DNA from: JAEXNA01 sp050486105
GTDB taxonomy: Bacteria > Vulcanimicrobiota > Xenobia > Xenobiales > JADMJV01
Direction: 5' to 3'
DNA length: 32,987 nucleotides
NCBI GenBank assembly: GCA_050486105.1
Contig: JBJHCR010000029.1
Span: 1 to 32,987, forward strand
The translations under genes and the position numbers were made by a program. The notes under the pieces were generated by a model, which made no database searches, was not told where the DNA came from, and worked only from the letters and a program-made list of their open reading frames with translations. Positions within the stretch are counted from its first letter, which is position 1; every line of letters starts with the position of its first letter. Of this stretch, positions 15,548 through 22,709 are shown piece by piece.

Positions 15548-16131
15548 TATTCTTTCTTCTCCTGATGTCCAAGGCCGATCCCATTCCAGGGAGGATCCAC
15601 CTCAGACCCTTGTTTTTCAAGGTCTACACGATCTTTAGGCTGTCTCGAAGAATACCCTCAGGCAAAGATTGTCTAAACATTAACGGCCCTGTCACTTTGC
15701 CACAAGTTTTACCGAGTATCTTGAATTCAGTGATCATTCGACAGTCTATAATCAGGCCTCAACCCTTGAAGGTTCAAGCTCCTATCCCCACGGAAAGCCC
15801 TGATCGTTCGGAGCCTGTGGACATCCCCGTCCTGGAGCGAGCTGCTTCCGGTGCCATTTTGGGAGCGTCCCTGGGAGTTCTTGGTGGGAGTACGTTAGGA
15901 AAGTACGGATTCCTAACCGGAGCTTCAGCAGTAGGTCTCCTGGTTGGGAAATCTCTAGGCGGTGAACTGGGTGCTGTAGCTGGAGCAACTCTCGGAGCCA
16001 CCGCCGGCTTCTTCACCGAGAAATATACTCACATAGGAAAAACCGCAGGAGCGGCCTGCGGTTTTCTCGCCGGGGGTATCGTTGGTGGAGTGGCGGGAGC
16101 CACCACGGGACTCTTAGAAAAGCTGTCCTGA
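15538..16131 (+). CDS. Glycine-zipper protein, start uncertain
   Basis: The frame is open from ATG 15538, which overlaps the 5' end of the opposing aminopeptidase gene. ATG 15565, TTG 15721 and GTG 15730 are other in-frame starts, and none has a good ribosome-binding site. The first 60 residues of the longest form are low-complexity and may not be translated. From about residue 98 (numbering from 15538) the protein is a series of Gly/Ala-rich hydrophobic segments with GxxxG spacing (GASLGVLGGSTLG, GKSLGGELGAVAG, GGIVGGVAGATTG), as in glycine-zipper membrane proteins. It probably inserts into or associates with a membrane. Its last third contains a perfect terminator-like hairpin (16039-16065) that would terminate the opposing rbfA operon. 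Confidence 0.55.
   Translation: MFPLFFLLLMSKADPIPGRIHLRPLFFKVYTIFRLSRRIPSGKDCLNINGPVTLPQVLPSILNSVIIRQSIIRPQPLKVQAPIPTESPDRSEPVDIPVLERAASGAILGASLGVLGGSTLGKYGFLTGASAVGLLVGKSLGGELGAVAGATLGATAGFFTEKYTHIGKTAGAACGFLAGGIVGGVAGATTGLLEKLS
16039..16065 (-). terminator. Probable terminator of the rimP-rbfA operon, inside the opposing reading frame
   Basis: AAAACCGCAGG (16039-16049), loop of five, CCTGCGGTTTT (16055-16065): an 11-bp perfect stem. Read on the - strand it ends in TTTTT and lies about 85 bases after the rbfA stop. It also codes for residues TAGAACGFL of the glycine-zipper protein on the + strand. Confidence 0.7.
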
Positions 16132-16149
16132 AGCCTACGGACGAGATTG

Positions 16150-16533
16150 TTACTCTTCGACTTCGGGACCCGCCTCGTCTTCCGGATTGAGGGTATTCAA
16201 CAGACTCAGAATCTCCGCCCCTTTCTCAAGGGAGCGATCCCGATGAAAATGAAGCTCTGGGATCTTTCGCAAGCGCACCACTCGGTTGATCTCGTGGCGA
16301 AAGAACCCACGGCTCCGCTCTAGAGCGGCTTGCAAGTCTTCGGCCTTGCTCTCATCTCCGTAGTAACTGTACCGAACATTGGCTTGTGCTAGGTCCTTGG
16401 CGACCTGGATACTCAAGAATGAAACCAGGCCATCAGTAGGAACTCCGGGATCTTTAACCTTTCGAAAGACTTCCGCTATGACTTCCAAGAGAAGGTCTTC
16501 TATCCGCTCTTTGCGGCGTCGATTCCCTCCCAT
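16150..16533 (-). CDS. rbfA: Ribosome-binding factor A
   Basis: 127 residues. RbfA binds the 30S subunit near the 5' helix of 16S rRNA and helps its maturation, notably in the cold. The KH-type fold is recognisable from the N-terminal RRKERIEDLLLEVIAEVFRKVKDP, a strand with LVSFLSIQVAKDLAQANVRYSYYG, and the closing RHEINRVVRLRKIPELHFHRDRS. The C-terminal tail is acidic. It begins directly after the infB stop codon and is the last gene of the rimP-nusA-ylxR-infB-rbfA operon, the common order for these genes. Confidence 0.95.
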   Translation of the reverse strand: MGGNRRRKERIEDLLLEVIAEVFRKVKDPGVPTDGLVSFLSIQVAKDLAQANVRYSYYGDESKAEDLQAALERSRGFFRHEINRVVRLRKIPELHFHRDRSLEKGAEILSLLNTLNPEDEAGPEVEE

Positions 16534-19230
16534 CTACAGGCTCTCTCTGGCGATGGAATCAACCCTAAAGGCTTCGATGATGTCTCCCTCTTGAATATCG
16601 TTGTAGTTGTGAACCGATATACCGCATTCGTAGCCTTCGGCAACTTCCTTGACGTCGTCTTTGAAGCGACGCAAGGATTCCAGCTTGCCTTCAAAGATCA
16701 AGATGCCATCGCGAACCACTCGTACTTGCGCATCTCGAGTGATTTTGCCTTCGGTGACATAGCAGCCTGCGATCTTGCCCGTCTTAGAAATCTTGAAGAC
16801 CTCACGGACCTGAGCCTTACCGAGCTCTACCTCTTGCATATCGGGGGCCAACAGTCCCATCATGGCTTTCTCCACGTCCTCAATAACGTGATAGATCACC
16901 TTGTAGAGACGGAGTTCCACCGCCTCTTGATCGGCCATTCTCTTAACCGCCGTTGCCGGACGCACAGAAAAACCAATAACGATCGCATCTGAAGCACTGG
17001 CCAGCATAATGTCCGACTCCGAGATGGCGCCCACAGCCGAGTGAACGATGTCCACCTTGACTTCGTCGGTGCTCAGCTTCTGCAGTGAGTTGATCAGAGC
17101 TTCAACGCTACCCTGGCTGTCAGCTTTAACCAAGAGACGCAGCTCCTTTCGTTCTCCTTTTTGCACGCTGGCGAAAAGGTCTTCGAGAGTGGTTCTACTG
17201 CCGGAAAGGATCCGCTCTTTCCGGGACTTCTCGGTGCGAGCCTCCGAAACTTGACGAGCTTTCTTATCGTCAGTGACCACTTCCAGAACGTCACCGGAGT
17301 CAGGAATGTCGGACAATCCGACCACGCTGACCGGAATCGAAGGACCAGCTTCTTTCACCTGATCCCCACTATCACTGATCAGAGCTCTAACTCTTCCGTG
17401 AGTATCGCCCACCACTACGGTGTCGCCAACTCGCAGGGTGCCGTTCTTGATCAAGACCGTGGCCACAGGCCCCAGACCTTTATCCAGCCCAGCTTCAATG
17501 ATGATACCGGTGGCTTCCCGCTCGCTGTCAGCACGAAGCTCCTGCATTTCAGCTACCAGACTGATCATTTCCAAGAGATCTTCGATTCCCGTCCGTTGCA
17601 AGGCCGACACTTTCACTGATGGGGTCTCCCCACCCCACTCCTCTGTAACGATGTTGTGCTCAGCCAGTTGCTGCAACAAGCGGTCCGGGTTCGCGTCGGG
17701 TCGGTCAATCTTATTGATCGCCACAATGATGGGAACTTCAGCCGCCTTGGCATGGTTGATGGCTTCCACCGTTTGCGGCATAACCCCGTCGTCGGCAGCA
17801 ACCACCAGAATGGCAATATCCGTAACCTGAGCGCCGCGAGCTCGCATCTGAGTGAAAGCTTCGTGACCCGGAGTATCAATGAAGGTTACACTCCGATTGT
17901 CCAACCTCACATTGTAGGCCCCGATAGACTGAGTGATTCCTCCAGCCTCGCCCTCAGTGACGTTGGTCTGTCGAATAGCGTCGAGAAGGGAGGTCTTCCC
18001 ATGGTCCACGTGTCCAAGAACGGTCACTACAGGAGGGCGGGACTCTGCACCGGGATCTTCTTCCTCTTCCAAGAGATCAATATCGATCTCCTCGTCCGAG
18101 GCGGCATCCTTCACTGAGAAACCGTAAGCCTTCACGATTTCGGCAGCCTTATCGTACTCCAGACCTTGATTGACGGTTACCATTTGACCCTGCTTCAATA
18201 GGTACTTGATAACATCACTGGCTGGAACTTCCATTCGACTAGCCAAATCCCCTAAAGAGATGATCTCAGGGATCTCGATATTCTTTTTCGCTTCCACTCT
18301 GTCCTCAGGGCTTCTCTTGCGACGACGTTTCTTCTTCCCGGTCCCGCCTCGCGCGAAGGCAAAATTGGGTCGACGAGGCCCACGGGCCGTCTGGGTTATT
18401 TCCCTAGTCCGGCTTCCTCCACGCTTTTGAGCACTTTTCTTGCTGGCGGCATCGCGAATCGGTTCATCGACCACAATCACGTCTTTGTCTTTTGAAAAAC
18501 TCTTGGGTTTTGGTCTGTCCGCCGAAGAGGGTGGTTCAACACTCGGTGTCTCCACCACGGGCAAGGGAATCTCAGCCGGTATCTCTCCTCGATACTGGGC
18601 CGCGATCAGTTGGTCGGGAGGTAGTTCCCGAGAACGACGTTCGGCTGCTGCACGCTCTTCTTCTGTTTCATCTTGAGAAGAGACGGGTTCCACCCTCACC
18701 TCGGGTGGCGCCGCTGGAGCCTCTTGAGGCTCCTCTGCAGGTTCTGGTTCAGCCACCTCACCGGCGGCTTCAGCCTTGATCTTTGCCTCTTCTTCCGCGC
18801 GAACCTGGGCCTCTTTGCGGGCAGCTTCTTCAGCTATACGACGCTGCTCCTCCGCGTTCTCCATGGCCTCAGCAGCCGAGCGCACGGGAGTTTCACCAGC
18901 CAAGATTCGATTGTGCCGATCCAAGAGCGCCTGCTTCTGAGCAGCAGACGGACGGTTCACAATTCGGATAGCTCGGTTGACTTTAACTTTTGCCTTGACC
19001 TCGGTCGTTTCGTTGACCGCGTCTCGTTTCTTGAGTTTTTCTTCAGCGTCACGCCGAGCCTGTTCGATGTGGGGAGCCACAACCTCACGAATCTTGCGGA
19101 CCGCATCGGGAGACAGGCCGCTGGAGGCAGTCTTGACCTTGTAACCCATATCTCGCAAGATCCGCATGAGCGGCTTGCTGTCTTCCATCCCGAGTTCTCT
19201 GGCGAGTTCGTACACTCTAACTTTGCCCAT
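16534..19230 (-). CDS. infB: Translation initiation factor IF-2
   Basis: 898 residues from ATG 19230, which matches the usual family start (GKVRVYELARELG) and has GGATAGG about seven bases upstream. A GTG at 19239 overlapping the ylxR stop (GTGA) is the alternative and adds only three residues. Domains: IF2-N (about 1-55); a long Pro/Glu/Ala-rich and Lys/Arg-rich linker (about 60-310); a second IF2-N unit (about 320-380); and the GTPase, with GHVDHGKTS (G1), DTPGHEAFT (G3), NKIDRPDAN (G4) and VSAL (G5). Two beta-barrels and the fMet-tRNA-binding domain follow. IF-2 brings initiator tRNA to the 30S subunit and promotes subunit joining. Confidence 0.97.
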   Translation of the reverse strand: MGKVRVYELARELGMEDSKPLMRILRDMGYKVKTASSGLSPDAVRKIREVVAPHIEQARRDAEEKLKKRDAVNETTEVKAKVKVNRAIRIVNRPSAAQKQALLDRHNRILAGETPVRSAAEAMENAEEQRRIAEEAARKEAQVRAEEEAKIKAEAAGEVAEPEPAEEPQEAPAAPPEVRVEPVSSQDETEEERAAAERRSRELPPDQLIAAQYRGEIPAEIPLPVVETPSVEPPSSADRPKPKSFSKDKDVIVVDEPIRDAASKKSAQKRGGSRTREITQTARGPRRPNFAFARGGTGKKKRRRKRSPEDRVEAKKNIEIPEIISLGDLASRMEVPASDVIKYLLKQGQMVTVNQGLEYDKAAEIVKAYGFSVKDAASDEEIDIDLLEEEEDPGAESRPPVVTVLGHVDHGKTSLLDAIRQTNVTEGEAGGITQSIGAYNVRLDNRSVTFIDTPGHEAFTQMRARGAQVTDIAILVVAADDGVMPQTVEAINHAKAAEVPIIVAINKIDRPDANPDRLLQQLAEHNIVTEEWGGETPSVKVSALQRTGIEDLLEMISLVAEMQELRADSEREATGIIIEAGLDKGLGPVATVLIKNGTLRVGDTVVVGDTHGRVRALISDSGDQVKEAGPSIPVSVVGLSDIPDSGDVLEVVTDDKKARQVSEARTEKSRKERILSGSRTTLEDLFASVQKGERKELRLLVKADSQGSVEALINSLQKLSTDEVKVDIVHSAVGAISESDIMLASASDAIVIGFSVRPATAVKRMADQEAVELRLYKVIYHVIEDVEKAMMGLLAPDMQEVELGKAQVREVFKISKTGKIAGCYVTEGKITRDAQVRVVRDGILIFEGKLESLRRFKDDVKEVAEGYECGISVHNYNDIQEGDIIEAFRVDSIARESL

Positions 19231-19235
19231 GTTTT

Positions 19236-19502
19236 TCACCTATCCTTGCCGCCGAGCGATCGCTCTACCCATTCCACTGTTTGGGGGTCTAAGTTCAGAG
19301 CGATGGAGCGTTTAAGGTTGCGGCGACTCCACAGTCGCTCCCAACATTGTCTATCTCGGCATATATAATACCCTTTCCCTGGGTGTTTCCCATCAGGATT
19401 CTTCACTATGGATCGACTTTCTTTAGGTTTAACGAACCTTAAGAGCTCAGTTCGATCCTTGATCTCCCGACAAGCCACACACATTCTATGAGGACTTCCC
19501 AT
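19236..19502 (-). CDS. ylxR: YlxR-family RNA-binding protein (RnpM)
   Basis: 88 residues. It has the YlxR pattern: RMCVACREIKDRTELLRFV near the N-terminus, then HPGKGYYICRDRQCWERLW and a basic closing helix. It lies between nusA and infB, the standard place for this gene. In Bacillus and relatives YlxR (RnpM) has been reported to bind RNase P RNA and modulate its activity; here rnpB and rnpA are both in the same window. Its TGA overlaps the alternative GTG start of infB. Confidence 0.92.
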   Translation of the reverse strand: MGSPHRMCVACREIKDRTELLRFVKPKESRSIVKNPDGKHPGKGYYICRDRQCWERLWSRRNLKRSIALNLDPQTVEWVERSLGGKDR

Positions 19503-19529
19503 TTGGTAAAGTTCCCCGTTCCTCGATAC

Positions 19530-20624
19530 TTAATCTTGAGTTGTCTTCACCGGCGCTTTCTCTTCTGCCGCCTTAGCTTCTCTTTCAGCCGCTCGAATCT
19601 GAGACTCGCTTCGGATATCGATCTTCCACCCAGTAAGTTTTGCCGCCAACCTGGCGTTCTGACCTTCTCTACCGATTGCCAATGACAGTTGGTTATCGGG
19701 AACAATAACCAGCGCTGATCGGTCCTCTTCATAGAGCGTCACTCGCGATACTCGAGCTGGCTGCAAGGAGTTCGCAACGAACATGATGGGGTCATCAGAC
19801 CAAGGGATAACATCGATTTTTTCGCCTCTGAGTTCATCAACCACAGCTTGAACTCTACTCCCTTTTGGACCCACACAGGCGCCCACCGGATCCACAGTAG
19901 ATTCCAGGCTCTTGACAGCGATTTTGGAACGAAAACCTGCTTCTCGAACAACCGCTTTAACTCGAATAATGCCCTGACGGATCTCGGGAACCTCCAACTC
20001 AAAAAGCTTGTTGAGAAAGGCCGGTTGAGCTCTGGAAAGGATCACCTGGGGACCTCGGGTTGCAGTTTTCACTTCCAATACATAACACTTGATTCGATCA
20101 CCGTGTCTGAACCATTCGTTTTGGGCTTGCTCGCTCACCGGGATGATGCCCTCAGCGCGACCGAGATCGACGAGAACATTGCGGCTCTCATAACGTTGAA
20201 CCGTGCCGCTTATCAGTTCGCCCTCTCTACGGATATATTCTCCGTAGATGATCTCGCGCTCGGCTTCTCGGATCTTTTGAACGATGACCTGTTTGGCTGT
20301 CTGAGCGGCAATACGACCGAAGCTCCGGTTAGGAACCTCCATGTCGAGTTCCATCCCAACTTCGACATCAGCTGAGAGAGCCTGAGCTTCCTCCAAAGAC
20401 ATCTCCGTGTCTTCATCTTCAATGGATGGAACCACCAATTTTCTCTGCCAGATCCCCAATTCCCCGGTGTGACGATCGATTTCAATGATCACGTTCTGGT
20501 TGGCCCCATAGTTCTTCTTATAAGCTGCCACCAAAGCGTCCTCGATAAAAGGGAGCAACTTATCCAAAGGGATATTTCGCTCTTTTTCGATCTGCTTAAG
20601 CGCACTCAAGAAATCTGAATTCAT
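19530..20624 (-). CDS. nusA: Transcription termination/antitermination factor NusA
   Basis: 364 residues, ATG with GGGAGG upstream. The N-terminal RNA-polymerase-binding domain (about 1-125) contains FIEDALVAAYKKNYG and PNRSFGRIAAQTAKQVIVQKIREAE. The S1 domain (about 133-200) contains GTVQRYESRNVLVDLGRAEGIIP. Two KH domains follow, with DPVGACVGPKGSRVQAVVDEL and LSLAIGREGQNARLAAKLTGWKI. It ends in a short basic and acidic tail without the acidic repeats of gammaproteobacterial NusA, like the shorter Firmicutes type. NusA modulates RNA polymerase pausing and termination. It follows rimP by 30 bases and precedes ylxR by 27 bases. Confidence 0.97.
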   Translation of the reverse strand: MNSDFLSALKQIEKERNIPLDKLLPFIEDALVAAYKKNYGANQNVIIEIDRHTGELGIWQRKLVVPSIEDEDTEMSLEEAQALSADVEVGMELDMEVPNRSFGRIAAQTAKQVIVQKIREAEREIIYGEYIRREGELISGTVQRYESRNVLVDLGRAEGIIPVSEQAQNEWFRHGDRIKCYVLEVKTATRGPQVILSRAQPAFLNKLFELEVPEIRQGIIRVKAVVREAGFRSKIAVKSLESTVDPVGACVGPKGSRVQAVVDELRGEKIDVIPWSDDPIMFVANSLQPARVSRVTLYEEDRSALVIVPDNQLSLAIGREGQNARLAAKLTGWKIDIRSESQIRAAEREAKAAEEKAPVKTTQD

Positions 20625-20654
20625 AACTATGCCACCTCCCGGAGTGTTTGCCTA

Positions 20655-20972
20655 TCAATCCGTATCATCGCTCAACTCGATTCCCTTCGAAGCAACCTCA
20701 AAAAGGTACCTCTCAGAAAAATCCGCCAACAACATGTCCAACTCTTTGGAGAGAGGACGTGATATCAATTCACAATCTGTCACTGAGACCGCCCTGCCTT
20801 CTTCGGCAGACATAACTGTCACAGTTAGGGTCAAACCAAAGTCGGTAGGTCCAAAGGTTACGGAATCGATCACCAAGCCGTGAGAACCGGCGAGAGCAAT
20901 AGCTCGCTCTTCAACTCTCTTAAGAGCCTCTGAGGGAGGATGAATCGATCGTTTTTCTGGCTTTTTTGACAT
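20655..20972 (-). CDS. rimP: Ribosome maturation factor RimP, short form
   Basis: 105 residues from ATG 20972 (an in-frame GTG at 20978 adds two). The RimP N-terminal domain is present: GLVIDSVTFGPTDFGLTLTVTV, then VSVTDCELISRPLSKELD and YLFEVASKGIEL, which matches the family phrase LEVSSPG. The protein stops about seven residues after this, whereas RimP normally has a further C-terminal SH3-like domain (usual length about 150). Only 30 bases separate its stop from nusA, so the missing domain is not hidden in a frameshift. The position directly before nusA supports the identity. No ribosome-binding site is seen, and a hairpin (20988-21022) lies 15 bases upstream of the start. RimP aids 30S maturation. 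Confidence 0.82.
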   Translation of the reverse strand: MSKKPEKRSIHPPSEALKRVEERAIALAGSHGLVIDSVTFGPTDFGLTLTVTVMSAEEGRAVSVTDCELISRPLSKELDMLLADFSERYLFEVASKGIELSDDTD

Positions 20973-20987
20973 TATCACTTATAAAAT

Positions 20988-21022
20988 GAGAGGAAAGTCC
21001 AGGGCTTCCGCCCCTTCCTCTC
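20988..21022 (-). promoter_or_regulatory. Leader hairpin upstream of rimP
   Basis: Read on the - strand, GAGAGGAA pairs with TTCCTCTC (outer 8 bp) and inside it GGGC-GGAA-GCCC forms a GNRA-like hairpin. ATTTTATAAG then leads into the rimP ATG. It holds the only purine-rich, Shine-Dalgarno-like sequences near the start, so it could control rimP expression as an attenuator or by hiding the ribosome-binding region. Confidence 0.4.
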
Positions 21023-21084
21023 CCCTCCTCGTCGGTAAAACTTTTGCCCAACTTTGGTCGGAGATCTCCATCCTACTCGGTTTA

Positions 21085-21113
21085 TCAAAAAAGAGTGGGG
21101 TCACCCACTCTTT
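21085..21113 (-). terminator. Intrinsic terminator after dnaN
   Basis: AAAGAGTGGG (21090-21099) and CCCACTCTTT (21104-21113) form a 10-bp stem with a four-base loop. On the - strand it is followed by a T-run. It lies about 100 bases after the dnaN stop and separates dnaN from the rimP operon. Confidence 0.9.
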
Positions 21114-21214
21114 CCTGGAAAGCCTTTGCCGTTGGATAGAGCTTTAGGAATATATCATGCTCTCACAGAACTTGACAAGAGAGCTCGCTTTATACTTTTC
21201 TCGTGCCTTCAAAT

Positions 21215-22369
21215 TCAAACAGCAACGGTCTCCCGATCGAACTCCTCAGAAACATCTCGAAGTTTCACCGGCATAACCACATAATCGTAATCGGTGTCTC
21301 CCAAAGGTCTGATCACGGCGCTCTTACTGTCCTCTTGCAGGTCGAACTGGATTTCCTCGCACTCCAACACAGATAGGCCATCCACAAGATATTTTCCATT
21401 GAAGCCGATCACCAGGGGATCACCTTCGAAAATGATCGGAATTCTCTCATCACCGGATCCCAAGTCTGGAGTATTGGCGGAAAGGTGCAGGGTGTCTTCA
21501 GAGAACTTCAACCGGATGAGATTCGGGCTTCGCTTCTCTTGAGCCACCACCAGCATCCTCTTCAAGGCAGCTATGAAATCTTCGCGACCAACCCGACACA
21601 TGCGATCGAAAGAGGTCGGCACGACCTTGGTGTAGTCTGGAAATCGACCTTCAAGCATCCGAGAATGCAAAGAATAGTTGCTGAACTCAAAGAACACCTG
21701 ATTCTTACCAATCTTGAGAATTAGAGAACCTTCATCGTGGACCGATCTACTCAGCTCCACCAAAGCTCGAGCAGGTAAGACCACCTGAACTCTCTCTTCC
21801 ACTTCCGCCAGTTCCAATCTCCTTCGAGTGCAAGCCAATCTGCGTCCATCGGTAGCCACCAAAGTGATAACAGAGTCATCGATGGTCACCGAAATGCCAG
21901 TCATCACGGCCCGAGATTCATCTTGAGATGAAGCAGCAGCGATAGCTACCTGTTTGATCAAGCCCTTCAGAGCGCTTTGCTGGAGAGACACAGAGCGTGC
22001 TTCATCAAGATTTGGCAAACTGGGAAACTCCTCGGCCGGGAGCGTTGAAAATTCGAATCGGGAGGAACCGCAAGACAGTGTGAGCCGGCCCTCTTGAGCG
22101 ATCTCAATCTTGGCTTGTCCAGCAGGAAGTCGAGAAACGATCTCTTGGAAAAGGCGAGCCGGGCACGTGATCGATCCAGGAGTTTGTATCTCTGCCGGAA
22201 TCTTGATGGTCAAACCGACATCAAGATCGGTGGCGGTGATCTTGAGGAACTCTCCTTGAGCTTCCATGAGCAGATGACTCAAGATTGGAAGAGGGCTTCT
22301 CGGATTGATGGCTCGAGCGGCAGCGGCGACAGCCTCTTCAAGAGGTTTCTTTTCACAGGTTAGCTGCAT
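21215..22369 (-). CDS. dnaN: DNA polymerase III beta subunit (sliding clamp)
   Basis: 384 residues, ATG with AAGGA upstream. Three clamp domains can be followed from the opening LTCEKKPLEEAVAAAARAIN and PLPILSHLLMEA through RLPAGQAKIEIAQ and FEFSTLPAEEFPSLP to DPLVIGFNGKYLVDGLSVL. The family-typical closing DYDYVVMPVKL is followed by an unusual polar extension of about 16 residues. It forms the ring that tethers DNA polymerase III to DNA. It follows dnaA in the same direction, but a terminator at 22646-22683 lies between, so it probably has its own promoter; an A/T-rich segment precedes the start. recF does not follow. Confidence 0.97.
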   Translation of the reverse strand: MQLTCEKKPLEEAVAAAARAINPRSPLPILSHLLMEAQGEFLKITATDLDVGLTIKIPAEIQTPGSITCPARLFQEIVSRLPAGQAKIEIAQEGRLTLSCGSSRFEFSTLPAEEFPSLPNLDEARSVSLQQSALKGLIKQVAIAAASSQDESRAVMTGISVTIDDSVITLVATDGRRLACTRRRLELAEVEERVQVVLPARALVELSRSVHDEGSLILKIGKNQVFFEFSNYSLHSRMLEGRFPDYTKVVPTSFDRMCRVGREDFIAALKRMLVVAQEKRSPNLIRLKFSEDTLHLSANTPDLGSGDERIPIIFEGDPLVIGFNGKYLVDGLSVLECEEIQFDLQEDSKSAVIRPLGDTDYDYVVMPVKLRDVSEEFDRETVAV

Positions 22370-22709
22370 GTTAGTATCCTTACTTTAATATATTTAAGAT
22401 CATCATAGTCATAATAGGGCCTGGGGATCATGGGGAAAAACGATGGGAGGCCCAGCTGGGTAAGAGTTTGCGGCCGAAAATTCATGAGGAAAGACTGGGT
22501 ATGGTTGCTCGCATTCTTCCCATGTCTTCTTGAGTTGTTCAAACATTCCAAAGTGTTCCACCTTATTCCCCAGATTGTTCGGCCTCTTATCCCCAGCTGA
22601 AAAGCGGATGGAACGCACTTCCACGGGGGCAAAATTCTTGGAACGCAAAAAAGACCAAGCCGGTCTGGGACTTTCGGCTTGGTTCTAAATTCGTTCTGTC
22701 TTGCTTTGG
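22370..22709. other. dnaA-dnaN intergenic region
   Basis: 340 bases without a gene. It holds the dnaA terminator (22646-22683), one DnaA-box-like site with a single mismatch (TTATCCCCA, 22587-22595), a weaker one (TTATTCCCC, 22563-22571) and a very A/T-rich tract next to dnaN (22372-22415, with ATATATTTAAG-like sequence). In many bacteria this interval contributes to oriC, so it may be a second part of a bipartite origin; the better box cluster is upstream of dnaA. Confidence 0.45.
22646..22683 (-). terminator. Intrinsic terminator after dnaA
   Basis: On the - strand ACCAAGCCG (22683-22675) pairs with CGGCTTGGT (22662-22654) across a 12-base loop, followed by CTTTTTTG. It begins 26 bases after the dnaA stop. 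Confidence 0.88.
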
